Below, one piece after another: positions 1 to 12,893 of a DNA stretch of 64,000 nt. Location of the stretch: positions 62,001 through 126,000 of the forward strand of contig NTJG01000008.1 in assembly GCA_002324875.1 (NCBI GenBank), given 5' to 3'. This DNA comes from Lysobacteraceae bacterium NML93-0793 (GTDB lineage Bacteria; Pseudomonadota; Gammaproteobacteria; Xanthomonadales; Xanthomonadaceae). The notes beneath the pieces were generated by a model that was not told the DNA's origin, made no database searches, and worked only from the letters and a program-made list of their open reading frames with translations. The position numbers and the translations under genes are program-made. Numbering within the stretch: position 1 is the stretch's first letter; the number at the start of each line of letters is the position of its first letter.

Positions 1-255
1 ATGGCCGCGTCGATCCTCGCCAAGGTCGCCCGCGACCGTGCGATGGTCGCACTGCACGCGCAGTTCCCCGACTACGGCTTCGACCGGCACAAGGGCTACT
101 GCGCACCGGCGCATCTGGCGGCGCTGGCGACCCATGGCCCGTGCCTGCATCACCGCCGCAGTTTCGCGCCGGTCACCCGGCTGCTGGCGCCCGCGGCCGG
201 GCCGGAGGCACCGGCGCCGATGGCCGATCTGTTCGCCGCCGACGCCACCGCCTGA
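1..255 (+). CDS. rnhB: Ribonuclease HII, C-terminal part (cut by window edge)
   Basis: RNase HII removes misincorporated ribonucleotides and RNA from RNA-DNA hybrids. The reading frame is open from base 1 to a TGA at 253-255 and carries the family's C-terminal signature: [12 protein letters not shown], then YGFDRHKGY, then [14 protein letters not shown]. The N-terminal catalytic acidic residues lie outside the window. The first ATG in the window is internal, not the real start. It is followed 118 bases later by dnaE, the usual rnhB-dnaE-accA order of gammaproteobacteria. A short Ala/Pro tail follows the conserved end. Confidence 0.95.
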   Translation: MAASILAKVARDRAMVALHAQFPDYGFDRHKGYCAPAHLAALATHGPCLHHRRSFAPVTRLLAPAAGPEAPAPMADLFAADATA

Positions 256-373
256 ACGCCGTCCGGGTCGCACGCGCGGCCCCGTGCCGGCGCGCCGCCA
301 CCGGGGTTCTGTCAAGCCTTGTCCGCCCCCGGGCCGGGCCCTACCCTGACCCTCCGGCCCCCTCGCCACCGCA

Positions 374-3904
<3,531 letters not shown>

Positions 3905-3993
3905 CGACGCGACGCTGTTTCGCCCAACATCCGCCAACGTGCGGCGATCTGCGGCCCAGACGCCCGCGTACGGCCCTGCCGGGCGCGGTCGGC

Positions 3994-3999
3994 TAGACT
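3994..3999 (+). promoter_or_regulatory. Possible -10 element upstream of accA
   Basis: TAGACT in the context GCTAGACTGTCGCC lies 87 bases before the accA ATG in the 182-base dnaE-accA gap. It matches the TAnnnT motif seen before several other genes here. No good -35 hexamer is visible, so this rests on resemblance only. Confidence 0.35.
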
Positions 4000-4086
4000 G
4001 TCGCCCTTTCCGGCCCCGGGCCGGCCCGCGTGGCGCTTGGCGCCCGGGCCTGCGCCGCGGCCGCTCCCTACCGGACGCGCCACCGA

Positions 4087-5046
4087 ATGAATCCGAACTA
4101 CCTCGATTTCGAGCAGCCCATCGCCGACCTGGAAGCCAAGATCCAGGAACTGCGCAAGGCCAGCGACGGCCCCGCGGTCAACATCGACGCCGAGCTGGCC
4201 ACCCTGCGCGACAAGCTGCGCAAACGCACCGCGCACATCTTCCGTGACCTCACGCCCTGGCAGGTGTCGCAGCTGGCGCGTCATCCGCAGCGCCCCTACA
4301 CCCTCGACTACATCAAGGCCTTCTGCGACGAGTTCGAGGAACTGGCCGGCGACCGCGCGTATTCCGACGATGCCGCCATCGTCGGCGGCCTGGGCCGCAT
4401 CGACGGGCGCAGCGTGATGATCATCGGCCACCAGAAGGGGCGTGACACCAAGACCAAGGTGCGCCGCAACTTCGGCATGCCGCGGCCCGAGGGCTACCGC
4501 AAGGCACTGCGGCTGATGAAGATGGCCGAGCGCTTCAAGCTGCCGCTGCTGACCTTCATCGACACGCCGGGCGCGTATCCCGGCATCGGCGCCGAGGAGC
4601 GTGGCCAATCCGAGGCCATCGCGCGCAACCTGCTGGAAATGGCCGAGCTCAAGATCCCGATCATCTGCACCGTGATCGGCGAAGGCGGCTCGGGCGGCGC
4701 GTTGGCGATCGGCGTCGGCGACCGTACCGTGATGCTCGAATACAGCACCTATTCGGTGATCTCGCCCGAAGGCTGCGCGTCGATCCTGTGGAAGGACGCG
4801 GCCAAGGCGCGCGACGCGGCCGAGCAGCTGGGCCTCACCGCCAAGCGGCTCAAGTCGCTCGGGCTGGTGGACAAGGTGGTGCGCGAGCCGATCGGCGGCG
4901 CCCACCGCAATCCGCGCCAGACCGCGACGCGCCTGAAGGCGGTGCTGATGAACGCGATCGACGAACTGGAACAGCTGCCGGTCGACACGCTGCTGCAGCG
5001 CCGCTACGAGCGCCTGCGCAGCTACGGGGCGTACGAAGCGGCGTAG
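4087..5046 (+). CDS. accA: Acetyl-CoA carboxylase carboxyltransferase subunit alpha
   Basis: With AccD it transfers the carboxyl group from carboxybiotin to acetyl-CoA, the committed step of fatty acid synthesis. At 319 residues it equals the E. coli length when started at the ATG at 4087 ([19 protein letters not shown]). An in-frame ATG at 4030 would add 19 unconserved residues. Signatures include [20 protein letters not shown], the oxyanion-hole stretch [15 protein letters not shown], and a C-terminal [20 protein letters not shown]. It directly follows dnaE, as in E. coli. Confidence 0.98.
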   Translation: MNPNYLDFEQPIADLEAKIQELRKASDGPAVNIDAELATLRDKLRKRTAHIFRDLTPWQVSQLARHPQRPYTLDYIKAFCDEFEELAGDRAYSDDAAIVGGLGRIDGRSVMIIGHQKGRDTKTKVRRNFGMPRPEGYRKALRLMKMAERFKLPLLTFIDTPGAYPGIGAEERGQSEAIARNLLEMAELKIPIICTVIGEGGSGGALAIGVGDRTVMLEYSTYSVISPEGCASILWKDAAKARDAAEQLGLTAKRLKSLGLVDKVVREPIGGAHRNPRQTATRLKAVLMNAIDELEQLPVDTLLQRRYERLRSYGAYEAA

Positions 5047-5057
5047 GCGCACCGCCG

Positions 5058-5798
5058 ATGGGCCCGATCCTGTTGCTCTCGATCCTGCTGCAGATCGGCT
5101 GCGGCGTGCACGTCGTGCGTACCGGCCGGCCCCTGTACTGGATCTTCATCCTGCTGATCGGCTCCTACATCGGCGTGCTGGTGTACCTGCTGGCCGAAGT
5201 GCTGCCGGACCTGCAACGCAGCCGCGGTGCCAACCGTGCACTGGGACGCGTGCGCGACCGCATCGACCCGGGTCGCCGCACCCGCGCGGCCAGCCGCGAT
5301 CTCGAGATCGCCGATACGCTGGACAACCGCCGCCGGCTCGCCGAGCGGCGGCTGGCGGACGGCGACTACGCCGGCGCGGAAGCGCTGTACCGCGAGGCAT
5401 TGCGCGGCCTCTACGCGACCGATCCCACGCTGATGCTCGGCCTGGCCCAGGCGCAGTTCCACCGCGGCGAGCCGGCGGCGGCCCGCGACACGCTCGATGC
5501 GCTGATCGCCGCCAACCCCACCTTCCGCTCGCACGACGGACACCTGCTCTACGCACGTGCGGTGGAGGCCTGCGACGACTTCGATGCGGCCGCCGAGGAA
5601 TACGAGGCTCTGGTGCAGGGCTATCCCGGTGAAGAGCCGCGGGTGCGTTATGCAGGATTGCTGCAACGCCACGGCCGGCAGGACAAGGCGCAGGCGCTGT
5701 ATGCCGAAACCCTGCGCCGTGCGGACCTCGCCCCGGCGTATTACCGCCGCGAGCAGCGCGAGTGGGTCGACATCGCACGGCGCGAGTCGACGGGCTAG
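5058..5798 (+). CDS. Membrane-anchored tetratricopeptide-repeat protein
   Basis: A 246-residue protein of unknown specific role. The start at ATG 5058 gives two hydrophobic segments (about residues 2-17 and 25-45, the second LYWIFILLIGSYIGVLVYLL) followed by a charged soluble domain. From about residue 90 this domain shows TPR-like helical pairs (DYAGAEALYREAL, FDAAAEEYEALVQGYPGE). It begins 11 bases after the accA stop and is probably cotranscribed with it. TPRs suggest a scaffold for protein contacts on one face of the membrane. No enzymatic motif is visible. Confidence 0.8.
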   Translation: MGPILLLSILLQIGCGVHVVRTGRPLYWIFILLIGSYIGVLVYLLAEVLPDLQRSRGANRALGRVRDRIDPGRRTRAASRDLEIADTLDNRRRLAERRLADGDYAGAEALYREALRGLYATDPTLMLGLAQAQFHRGEPAAARDTLDALIAANPTFRSHDGHLLYARAVEACDDFDAAAEEYEALVQGYPGEEPRVRYAGLLQRHGRQDKAQALYAETLRRADLAPAYYRREQREWVDIARRESTG

Positions 5799-5917
5799 CG
5801 CGACGTCCGAAACGGGTGTTCCGATCACAGGCGATCCGGCGCGGACAGCTTGCGTCGGACGCGCCGAACCCAGGCGTCACCCGATCGCCGGCACACTTGC
5901 CGCTTCGACGAGCGGAG

Positions 5918-6595
5918 ATGGACATCATGGAGACAGGATCCCGCGCACGACATCGCGCGCTGCTGCTCTTGGTCGCGTTGACCGCCGCTTCCCCGGTGCT
6001 GGCCGACGCCGCCGACGATGCGCTCGCCCGGCAGATCGCCGAGCGTGTGCCCGCGCTGGCCGAGCGCGCCGAGCGCGCGTGCCGGGCGGTCGTCGCGCCG
6101 GACCGGCCCGCGCCGGTCGAGATCGAGCAGGCGATCCGCGAGACAGGCGATGCCGTGAGCCGGACGGTCACGTCCGATGCCACCGTCTCCGCTGCCGAGC
6201 CGCTGCTGTCCGAACTGGCCACACGGATCGGCGATCTCGACACCGTGCCCTCGCTGTCGCTCCACCAGTTGCGCAATGCGCTCGCCGCCAGCGCCGGTGA
6301 CACGGCACGCGTGATCGAAGGCCGCGCCTTCGTGCTCGCGCTGCTGCAGCACATCGACCGCAGCGGCGACGGGCGCACGCCGGCGACCGCATGGCAGCCC
6401 TGCCTGGTCGGCAACGAATACACCTTCGTCCGGCAGGTCCTGGGCACGCACGGCATCACCGGGCAGGCCCTGCTGCATGAGGGCGGGCGGCAGATCGACC
6501 GGCTGACCCTCGCGATGCCGGACGGCAGCACCCGCGACGTCTACTTCGACGTCACCGACCTCTATCGGCGCAACGCCGACGCCCTGCTGCGCTGA
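5918..6595 (+). CDS. Periplasmic or secreted protein of unknown function
   Basis: A 225-residue product with a probable type I signal peptide: basic RARHR, a hydrophobic core ALLLLVALTAA, cleavage likely after VLA near residue 29. The ATG at 5918 is preceded by GAGCGGAG, a plausible ribosome site. The mature part is Ala/Asp-rich and helical, with one cysteine in the helical part and one in a short C-terminal stretch. It ends with a beta-like segment (RLTLAMPDGSTRDVYFDVTD). I do not recognise the family. It is convergent with the reductase gene, 6 bases away. Confidence 0.65.
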   Translation: MDIMETGSRARHRALLLLVALTAASPVLADAADDALARQIAERVPALAERAERACRAVVAPDRPAPVEIEQAIRETGDAVSRTVTSDATVSAAEPLLSELATRIGDLDTVPSLSLHQLRNALAASAGDTARVIEGRAFVLALLQHIDRSGDGRTPATAWQPCLVGNEYTFVRQVLGTHGITGQALLHEGGRQIDRLTLAMPDGSTRDVYFDVTDLYRRNADALLR

Positions 6596-6601
6596 ACCGC
6601 C

Positions 6602-7663
6602 TCACCACGCGCGCAGGTACTGATCCGGCGGATCGATCTTCGCGCCGAGGTCCTGCGCCGCGCGGCGCGGGAAATACGGATCGCGCAGCAGCTCGCGCGC
6701 CAGCAGCACGAGATCCGCATCGCCGTCGGCGACGATGCGCTCGGCCTGCGCGGCCGTGGTGATCAGACCCACGGCGCCCGTGGCGATGCCGGCCTTTCGT
6801 CGGATGCGCGCAGCGAACGGCACCTGGTAATCCGGCACCGCGTCGATGCGCTGGGCCGGCGACAGGCCGCCGGACGACACGTCGACCAGATCCACACCGC
6901 GCGCGGCGAGCAGGCGCGACAGCGCGATGCTCTGGTCGAGGTCCCAACCGCCGTCCACCCAGTCGGTCGCCGAGATCCGCACCCACAGCGGCAGGCGCTC
7001 CGGCCAGACCCCGCGCACCGCATCGACGACGTCGAGCAGCAGCCGGGTGCGGCCTTCGAAGCCGCCGCCCCAGGCATCGTTGCGCGTGTTCGACAGCGGC
7101 GAGAGGAACTGGTGCAGCAGATAGCCGTGTGCGGCGTGGACTTCGACGACCTCGAAGCCCGCCTCGAGCGCGCGCACTGCGGCCGCGCGGAAGTCTTCGA
7201 TCACCTGCGCGATCCCGTCGGCGTCCAGCGCCACCGGCGCCGGATACGCCGCGTCGTAGGCCTGGGCCGACGGTGCGACGACCGGCCAGCCGCCCGCCTC
7301 CACCGGTACCGCGCCGCGTCCACGCCACGGCGCGAACGTGCTGGCCTTGCGCCCGGCATGCGCCAGCTGGATCGCAGGCGCCGCGCCCTGCGCGCGCAGG
7401 AATGCGGCGATCGGCGCCCAGGCATCGCGCTGCGCGTCGTTCCACAGCCCGGCGTCGTCGGGCGAGATCCGCCCCTCCGGCGATACCGCCGCCGCCTCGG
7501 TCATCACCAGGCCTGCGCCGCCCACGGCGCGACTGCCCAGATGCACCAGATGCCAGGCATCGGGCAGCCCGTCGACGGCGCTGTACTGGCACATCGGCGA
7601 CACCGCGATGCGGTTGCGCAGCACGAGGCCGCGCTGCTGGAGCGGCGAGAACAGAACGGACAT
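6602..7663 (-). CDS. NADH:flavin oxidoreductase, Old Yellow Enzyme family (YqjM/NamA class)
   Basis: FMN-dependent ene-reductase reducing activated C=C bonds; physiological substrate unknown. 353 residues from the ATG at 7663 (MSVLFSPLQQRGLVLRNRIA), where conservation begins; further upstream in-frame starts give a random Arg-rich leader. YqjM-class marks are IAVSPMCQYSA with the FMN-modulating Cys, HAGRKAS, and HAAHGYLLHQFLSPLSNTRND, with the substrate-binding His pair expected elsewhere in the barrel. Divergent from tilS with 105 bases between starts. The C-terminus (PDQYLRAW) is typical of the class. Confidence 0.92.
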   Translation of the reverse strand: MSVLFSPLQQRGLVLRNRIAVSPMCQYSAVDGLPDAWHLVHLGSRAVGGAGLVMTEAAAVSPEGRISPDDAGLWNDAQRDAWAPIAAFLRAQGAAPAIQLAHAGRKASTFAPWRGRGAVPVEAGGWPVVAPSAQAYDAAYPAPVALDADGIAQVIEDFRAAAVRALEAGFEVVEVHAAHGYLLHQFLSPLSNTRNDAWGGGFEGRTRLLLDVVDAVRGVWPERLPLWVRISATDWVDGGWDLDQSIALSRLLAARGVDLVDVSSGGLSPAQRIDAVPDYQVPFAARIRRKAGIATGAVGLITTAAQAERIVADGDADLVLLARELLRDPYFPRRAAQDLGAKIDPPDQYLRAW

Positions 7664-7768
7664 GCGGCGATACCGGCGCGGGGAAGACCGTCGACTGTAG
7701 GCCCGCGCCGATCGACACGCGACGTCGCGACCGGATCGCAGCATTGCACCGCGTGGCACCATGCGCCG

Positions 7769-9094
7769 ATGTCGTCATCGCGTCCCGTACTGCCTCTGCC
7801 GCCTGCGCCCGCGTCCGGGCCGGTCTGCGTGGGCTTCAGCGGCGGGCTCGACTCGACCGTGCTGCTGCACCGGCTCGTGCACGACCCCGCATTCCGCAGC
7901 GCCGGCGTGCGCGCGATCCATGTGCACCACGGCCTGCAGCCCGCCGCCGACGCCTGGGCCGAGCACTGTGCGCGTCTCTGCGCCGACTGGCGCGTGGAGT
8001 TCGACAGCGTGCGCGTCACCGTCGCACGCGATGCCGGCCGCGGACTCGAAGCGGCCGCGCGCGAGGCGCGTCATGCGGCCTTCGCCGCGCATCTGCCGCC
8101 GGGCGGCGTGATGGCTCTCGCCCATCATCGCGACGACCAGGCCGAGACCGTGCTCTTGCGCGCGCTACGCGCCTCCGGCCCCGATGGCCTGGCCGGCATG
8201 GCCGGTGCGCGCCGCTTCGGCGCGGGCTGGCTGTGGCGGCCGCTGCTGGCGCTGCCGCGCAGCGCGCTGCTGGCCTATGCCGAGCGCCACGGCCTGCGCT
8301 GGATCGACGATCCAAGCAACGACGACGACGGCGCCGACCGCAACTTCGTGCGCAACCGCATCCTGCCGTTGCTGCGCACGCGCTGGCCGCAGGCCGGCGC
8401 CGCGCTGGCCGAGGTGGCCGCGCTGCAGGCCGAAAGCGTCGCCCTGCTCGACGTCGACGATGCATGCGCGCTGGCCGATGCGCGCACGCTGGATCCGGCG
8501 GTGCTGCGGATCGAGCGCCTGCAGCCGCTGCCGTCGGCCCGCCGCGGCCGCGTGCTGCGCCGCTGGATCCTCGAACGCGGGCTCACGCCGCTGCCGCGCC
8601 AGGGCGTCGCCTGGTGCGATGCCACGCTCGACCGCGCCGCGGACGACCGCACGCCGATCTTCGACTGGGCCGGCACCCGCCTGCAGCGCTGGCGCGATCT
8701 GTTGCACGCCGCACCGATCCGACCGCCGCTGCCCGCGGACTTCGATGTGCCGTGGGCCGGGACCGCGCCGCTGGCCTTGCCCGATGGCGACACCCTGCGC
8801 CTCGATGGCCCGCTGGACGATGCCAAGCACTGGCGCGTCCAGGCTCGACGCGGCGGTGAGCGCATCGCGTTGCCGGGACGCACCCATTCGCACGCGCTGC
8901 GTCACGTGCTGCAGGATCTCGGCGTGCCGCCGTGGGTGCGCGCGCGCCTGCCGCTGCTGTGCGATGGCGCCGGCCGCGTGCTGGCCGCCGGCGATCTGGC
9001 CTTCGATCGCGACGTCGACCGCTGGCTGCGCGACGGCGGACGCCGCCTGATCTGGCACACCGCGGCCCGGGCCGATACCGGGCCGATCGCTTAG
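7769..9094 (+). CDS. tilS: tRNA(Ile)-lysidine synthase
   Basis: Converts C34 of the CAU-anticodon isoleucine tRNA to lysidine using ATP and lysine, which makes the tRNA read AUA. 441 residues from the ATG at 7769. The N-type PP-loop motif SGGLDS is at residues 24-29, followed by AIHVHHGLQPAADAWAEHC and the family stretch LAHHRDDQAETVLLRALRASG. The C-terminal domain includes the WxV-type segment HWRVQARRGGERIALPGR. The next gene starts 9 bases after its stop. tilS beside the accA region is common in this family of bacteria. Confidence 0.96.
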   Translation: MSSSRPVLPLPPAPASGPVCVGFSGGLDSTVLLHRLVHDPAFRSAGVRAIHVHHGLQPAADAWAEHCARLCADWRVEFDSVRVTVARDAGRGLEAAAREARHAAFAAHLPPGGVMALAHHRDDQAETVLLRALRASGPDGLAGMAGARRFGAGWLWRPLLALPRSALLAYAERHGLRWIDDPSNDDDGADRNFVRNRILPLLRTRWPQAGAALAEVAALQAESVALLDVDDACALADARTLDPAVLRIERLQPLPSARRGRVLRRWILERGLTPLPRQGVAWCDATLDRAADDRTPIFDWAGTRLQRWRDLLHAAPIRPPLPADFDVPWAGTAPLALPDGDTLRLDGPLDDAKHWRVQARRGGERIALPGRTHSHALRHVLQDLGVPPWVRARLPLLCDGAGRVLAAGDLAFDRDVDRWLRDGGRRLIWHTAARADTGPIA

Positions 9095-9097
9095 AAT
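9092..9097 (+). promoter_or_regulatory. -10-like hexamer six bases before the xseB ATG
   Basis: TAGAAT overlaps the tilS stop codon and is separated from the xseB ATG by TGCCCC. A start site six or seven bases past a -10 box would fall on the A of the ATG, giving a leaderless message. No Shine-Dalgarno sequence precedes xseB, which fits. No -35 hexamer is obvious. Confidence 0.35.
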
Positions 9098-9103
9098 TGC
9101 CCC

Positions 9104-9373
9104 ATGCCCAAGACCCCTGCCAAGGCCCCGTCGCCGGTCGCCGATTTCGAAACCGCGCTCGCCCAGCTCGAAACCCTGGTCGAATCCATGGAAGGCGGCG
9201 AGATGACGCTCGAAGACTCGCTCGGCGCCTACGAGCGCGGCGTCGGCCTGTACCGGCGTTGCCAGCAGGCGCTCGAAGACGCCGAGCTGCGCGTCAAGCT
9301 GCTCAGCGACCCGGAGGCGCCCGAACGCGCGCAGCCGTTCGGCGCCCTGGACACCGACGCCTCCGATGCCTGA
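9104..9373 (+). CDS. xseB: Exodeoxyribonuclease VII small subunit
   Basis: Small subunit of ExoVII, which degrades single-stranded DNA with XseA (not in this window). 89 residues; the core [20 protein letters not shown] and [19 protein letters not shown] is diagnostic. No ribosome binding site is visible before the ATG; the upstream bases are TTAGAATTGCCCC, which also contain the tilS stop. The last 8 bases overlap the start of ispA, so the pair is translationally coupled, the usual xseB-ispA arrangement. Confidence 0.96.
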   Translation: MPKTPAKAPSPVADFETALAQLETLVESMEGGEMTLEDSLGAYERGVGLYRRCQQALEDAELRVKLLSDPEAPERAQPFGALDTDASDA

Positions 9374-10268
9374 CGCGTCGCACGCGGTCGATCTCCGCAT
9401 CGCCGCCTGGCGCGAACGCACCGACGCCGCGCTCCAGCGCGCGCTCGACAGCACCCGTGACAGCGAGCCGCGCCTGCACGCGTCGATGCGCCATGCGGTG
9501 CTGCTGGGCGGCAAGCGCATGCGGCCGCTGCTGGTGCACGCCACCGCCGAGGCCTTCGGCGCCGCGCCGGGCCTCGCCGACGCGCCCGCGGTCGCAGTGG
9601 AACTGATCCACGCCTATTCGCTGGTGCACGACGATCTGCCGGCGATGGACGACGACGCACTGCGGCGTGGCCAACCGACGGTGCACGTGGCCTTCGACGA
9701 GGCGACCGCGATCCTGGCCGGCGACGCCCTGCAGACGCTCGCGTTCACCACGCTGGCCGAAGCGGCGTCGTTTTCCGACGCCACGCGCCTGGCGATGGTG
9801 GCTGCGCTGGCGCGCGCCTCCGGTGCGCACGGCATGTGCGGCGGACAGGCGCTCGATCTGGCGGCCACCGGCGACGGCGGTTCGATCGGCGTGGCCGCAC
9901 TCGAACGCCTGCACGCGATGAAGACCGGCGCCCTGCTGCGCGCTTCGGTCGCACTCGGGGCACTCGCGGCGGGCGTCGATGCCGGCACGCGAGCGCGGCT
10001 GGACGACTTCGCCGACGCGCTGGGCCTCGCGTTCCAGATCCGCGACGACCTGCTCGACATCGAGGGCGACAGCGCCACGCTGGGCAAGACCGCCGGCAAG
10101 GACGTCGCCCAGGACAAGGCGACGTTCCCCGCCCTGATCGGCGTGGCGGCCTCGCGCGCACGCCTCGCAGATCTCGCCGCGCGCATGCACGACGCCCTGG
10201 CGCCGTTCGGGGAGAACGCCGCGCCACTGGCCGAACTCGGTCGCCGTGCGATCGAGCGCGATCACTGA
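9366..10268 (+). CDS. ispA: Farnesyl diphosphate synthase (short-chain polyprenyl synthase)
   Basis: Condenses IPP with DMAPP and GPP to farnesyl diphosphate, a precursor of quinones and undecaprenyl phosphate. 300 residues. The first Asp-rich motif is at residues 89-95 (DDLPAMDD), the GGKRMRP substrate motif at 48-54, and the second Asp-rich motif is [13 protein letters not shown]. The [12 protein letters not shown] stretch is typical of bacterial IspA. The ATG at 9366 lies inside xseB. No dxs gene follows; the next gene is convergent, so the xseB-ispA unit ends here. Confidence 0.95.
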   Translation: MPDASHAVDLRIAAWRERTDAALQRALDSTRDSEPRLHASMRHAVLLGGKRMRPLLVHATAEAFGAAPGLADAPAVAVELIHAYSLVHDDLPAMDDDALRRGQPTVHVAFDEATAILAGDALQTLAFTTLAEAASFSDATRLAMVAALARASGAHGMCGGQALDLAATGDGGSIGVAALERLHAMKTGALLRASVALGALAAGVDAGTRARLDDFADALGLAFQIRDDLLDIEGDSATLGKTAGKDVAQDKATFPALIGVAASRARLADLAARMHDALAPFGENAAPLAELGRRAIERDH

Positions 10269-10412
10269 ATCCAGCGTAGCGGACGTGCCGGCAGCGGCAC
10301 GCAACTGAGGTCCAGCCGGACCACCGCGTCGATCGCGCAGCGTGTGAGAACCGGACACAGTCGATCGAAGGGAGCGGCCCTCGCGCGACTGGACGCGCCG
10401 CAGCTCGTCGAC

Positions 10413-10439
10413 GCCGGCAGGCGAGCTGCGCCTGCCGGC
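10413..10439 (-). terminator. GC-rich hairpin downstream of the first DUF4870 gene
   Basis: Perfect inverted repeat: an 11-base arm at 10413-10423 (GCCGGCAGGCG), a 5-base loop, and its complement at 10429-10439. It lies 14 bases past the stop of the minus-strand gene at 10454, between convergent genes. No T-tract follows on either strand, so it may be a processing or weak termination site. Confidence 0.5.
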
Positions 10440-10453
10440 CGCGGATCAAGCGC

Positions 10454-10894
10454 TCAGCGCACCAGTCGGATGGTCAGCGGATAGTGGTAGGCCTCGCCGT
10501 TCCAGGCGCGGATCGCAGCCACGATGCTGCACACCAGCCAGGCCAGCGCCAGCGCGGCGGCCGCGGCGACCAGCACCAGGCCCAGCGGCAGGGTCACGAT
10601 CGCGCCGAGGCCGAGCGTCAGCACGGTGGCGCCGAGCAGGGCGACACCCATCACCACGACCGCGCAGGTGTAGAGAAACATGCTGATGTTGAAGTTCAGC
10701 GCCTCGAGCGCATGCGCGGCGACGAACGGGCTCTCGTCGCGCTTGACCAGATAGATCACGCCGGCCACGGCCGCGCCGGCTGCGCCGGAGATCCAGCTGG
10801 TCATCAGCGCGAGCACCAGCGCGCCGATGTGGACGCCGGCGGCCCACTGACGCTTGCCGGCAGCGGGGGCGGTCTGCGAAACCTGTGCGTACAT
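10454..10894 (-). CDS. DUF4870 family membrane protein
   Basis: 146 residues, function unknown. The pattern is that of DUF4870 (Tic20-like small membrane proteins): a first helix HIGALVLALMTSWISGAAGAAVAGVIYLVKRDESPFV, the HALEALNFNISMFLY signature, two more hydrophobic helices and an ending AWNGEAYHYPLTIRLVR. The ATG at 10894 has a good ribosome site on the minus strand (GAAGGAGCACGCC). A CATAGT hexamer about 33 bases upstream may be its -10. A paralogue lies immediately upstream, separated by a terminator, so each appears to have its own promoter. Confidence 0.85.
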   Translation of the reverse strand: MYAQVSQTAPAAGKRQWAAGVHIGALVLALMTSWISGAAGAAVAGVIYLVKRDESPFVAAHALEALNFNISMFLYTCAVVVMGVALLGATVLTLGLGAIVTLPLGLVLVAAAAALALAWLVCSIVAAIRAWNGEAYHYPLTIRLVR

Positions 10895-11005
10895 GGCGTG
10901 CTCCTTCGAACGGGGGTCGTGACTCCACTATGGCGCCGCTGACGCGACGCGCAACCCAACCGATGACACGGTCGGCACACACTCAGACGCCGCGGCTGCG
11001 GACAC

Positions 11006-11038
11006 AAAAAAAAAGGCCCCGACGCGCACGCCGGGGCC
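11006..11038 (-). terminator. Rho-independent terminator of the second DUF4870 gene
   Basis: On the minus strand a 7-bp GC stem (11032-11038 with 11015-11021, GGCCCCG type) with a 10-base loop is followed by nine T residues (plus-strand A-run 11006-11014). It begins 23 bases after the stop of the gene at 11061. Confidence 0.88.
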
Positions 11039-11060
11039 CGGACAGTCGCGCTGGCCGTGC

Positions 11061-11420
11061 TTACTTGACCAGACGCAGCGCCACCGGATACCGGTAGGCC
11101 TCGCCGGCATTGGCCTTGAGTCCGGCGATGATGCTGAAGACGATGCACGCCACCCACAGCGCGAAATTGATCAGCGCGCCGATCAGGATGATGGTCAGCA
11201 CCATGCCGATCAGATAGCCGATCAGCAGCGTGATCTGGAAATTCAACGCTTCCTTGGACTGGTCGACGAGAAACGCCTTGTCGGCCTTGTCCTTGTTGAT
11301 CAGCCAGACCACCAGCGGAACGATGAAGCTGAAAATGATGCCCGACAGGTGGGTGAGCATCGCGATGGTGCGGTCGTCCTGGCTGGCGCCGGCGACGGGT
11401 GTGTCGGTGTACGGGTCCAT
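11061..11420 (-). CDS. DUF4870 family membrane protein
   Basis: 119 residues from the ATG at 11420 (MDPYTDTPVAGASQDDRTIAM), which has CAGGGGAAT as ribosome site; an upstream in-frame start adds an unconserved leader. It has the DUF4870 layout: LTHLSGIIFSFIVPLVVWLI, the KDKADKAFLVDQSKEALNFQ loop, two further helices and an ending GEAYRYPVALRLVK. It resembles its neighbour at 10454 in the EALNFQI/EALNFNI and GEAYRYP/GEAYHYP segments. They are probably duplicates, but each is followed by its own hairpin. Function unknown. Confidence 0.87.
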   Translation of the reverse strand: MDPYTDTPVAGASQDDRTIAMLTHLSGIIFSFIVPLVVWLINKDKADKAFLVDQSKEALNFQITLLIGYLIGMVLTIILIGALINFALWVACIVFSIIAGLKANAGEAYRYPVALRLVK

Positions 11421-11487
11421 GGCATTCCCCTGAATGTTGAAGGTGGCAACCGGTTCGCCGCATCCGCGGCGCCCGTTAAGGATACCG

Positions 11488-12870
11488 TCAATCGGTTCCG
11501 GCAACGGTCATCGCACCGACCAGGATCGAACCGGTGCGCACGTGCGAGCGCGGGTCGACGTCGCTGCCCACGGCCTCGATGGCGGCGAACATCTGCCTGA
11601 GGTTGCCGGCGATGGTGATGCCGTCGACCGGGTGCCGGATCTCGCCGTTCTCCACCCAGAAGCCCGCGGCGCCACGCGAGTAGTCACCCGTCACCGCATT
11701 GACGCCCTGGCCCATCAGCTCGGTCACCAGCAGGCCGCGGCCCATGCCCCGCACCATCGCATCGAGGTCGCCGGCGTTCGATGCGATCTCGAGATTGTGC
11801 ACGCCGCCGGCATTGCCGGTGGTCTGCAGGCCGAGCTTGCGGGCCGAATAGCTGCCGAGCACGTAGCGCTGCAGCACGCCCGCCTCGACGATCGGCGATT
11901 CGCGCGTCGCGACGCCTTCGGCATCGAAGGCCGAGGACTGGAAGCCGCGCATCAGGAACGGACGCTCGCGGATCGAGAACCAGTCGGGAAACAGCGGCGT
12001 TCCGACGCTGTCGAGCAGGAAGCTCGCGCGCCGGTACAGCGCGCCGCCGGAGATCGCGCCGAGCAGGTGACCGATCAGCGAGCGCGCGATCTCGGCCTGG
12101 AACAGCACCGGATACGTGCCGGTGGGTATCGGCCGTGGATCCATCCGCGCCAGCGCGCGCTGCGCGGCGCGACGACCGATCGCCTGGGCCGGTTCCAGAT
12201 CGCCCGGCGCCAGCGCGATGCTGTACCAGCCGTCGCGCTGCATGCGCTCGCCCTCGCCCGCGATCAGCGCGCAGCCGACGCTGTGGTGGGTGCCGCGTTC
12301 GGCGCCGATGAACCCGTGGCTATTGGCGTAGACGCCGAGAGAGCGCGAGGTCGATACCGAGGCGCCGTCGGAGTTGCGGATGCGCGCGTCGCTGTCGCGG
12401 CCGGCCACCTCGCACGCGAGCGCGAGATCGACCGCGGCGTCGGCGTCCAGCGCCCATGGGTGCCAGCCGTCGAACTCGGCAAACCGGCCGTCGGCGCCGG
12501 GGCGCGCCATCAGATCCGCGTCGGCCAGGCCGGATGCCGGGTCATCCTCGGTGAAGCGCGCGATCGCGCAGGCCTGGTCCACCGTCGCGGCCAGGCTGTC
12601 CTCGCGCAGGTCGGCCGTGCTGGCGCTGCCCTTGCGCGTGCCGAAGTAGACGGTGACCGAGATGCCGCGGTCCCGGGTGGATTCGACGGTTTCCACCTCG
12701 CCCATGCGGACGTTGACGTTCAGGCCGGCATCTTCCGAGCACGATACTTCCGCCTGGCTGGCTCCGGCCGCACGGCAACGATCGAGCAGCCGCTGCGACA
12801 GCCCGGCCAGGGCCTCGAGCCGGGCAAGGGAATCGTCGTCGTGTGCGAATGCGGCGTGGAGTACGGGCAT
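11488..12870 (-). CDS. pmbA: TldE/PmbA-type metalloprotease subunit
   Basis: PmbA (TldE) pairs with TldD in a heterodimeric protease that processes peptides such as microcin B17 and unfolded chains; PmbA itself lacks the zinc site. 460 residues from the ATG at 12870 ([12 protein letters not shown]); an in-frame TTG two codons earlier is a poorer start. Family features include [37 protein letters not shown] and the C-terminal [25 protein letters not shown]. Only 23 bases separate its start from the divergent darP start, so its promoter must overlap darP coding sequence. tldD is 0.7 kb away on the same strand. Confidence 0.95.
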   Translation of the reverse strand: MPVLHAAFAHDDDSLARLEALAGLSQRLLDRCRAAGASQAEVSCSEDAGLNVNVRMGEVETVESTRDRGISVTVYFGTRKGSASTADLREDSLAATVDQACAIARFTEDDPASGLADADLMARPGADGRFAEFDGWHPWALDADAAVDLALACEVAGRDSDARIRNSDGASVSTSRSLGVYANSHGFIGAERGTHHSVGCALIAGEGERMQRDGWYSIALAPGDLEPAQAIGRRAAQRALARMDPRPIPTGTYPVLFQAEIARSLIGHLLGAISGGALYRRASFLLDSVGTPLFPDWFSIRERPFLMRGFQSSAFDAEGVATRESPIVEAGVLQRYVLGSYSARKLGLQTTGNAGGVHNLEIASNAGDLDAMVRGMGRGLLVTELMGQGVNAVTGDYSRGAAGFWVENGEIRHPVDGITIAGNLRQMFAAIEAVGSDVDPRSHVRTGSILVGAMTVAGTD

Positions 12871-12881
12871 GGTCAATGGCT

Positions 12882-12887
12882 TATCCT
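12882..12887 (+). promoter_or_regulatory. -10-like hexamer six bases before the darP ATG
   Basis: TATCCT followed by GTTGCG and then ATG. With start sites forced into the 23-base divergent gap, a leaderless darP message is plausible. No Shine-Dalgarno sequence is present there. No -35 hexamer is apparent. Confidence 0.35.
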
Positions 12888-12893
12888 GTTGCG

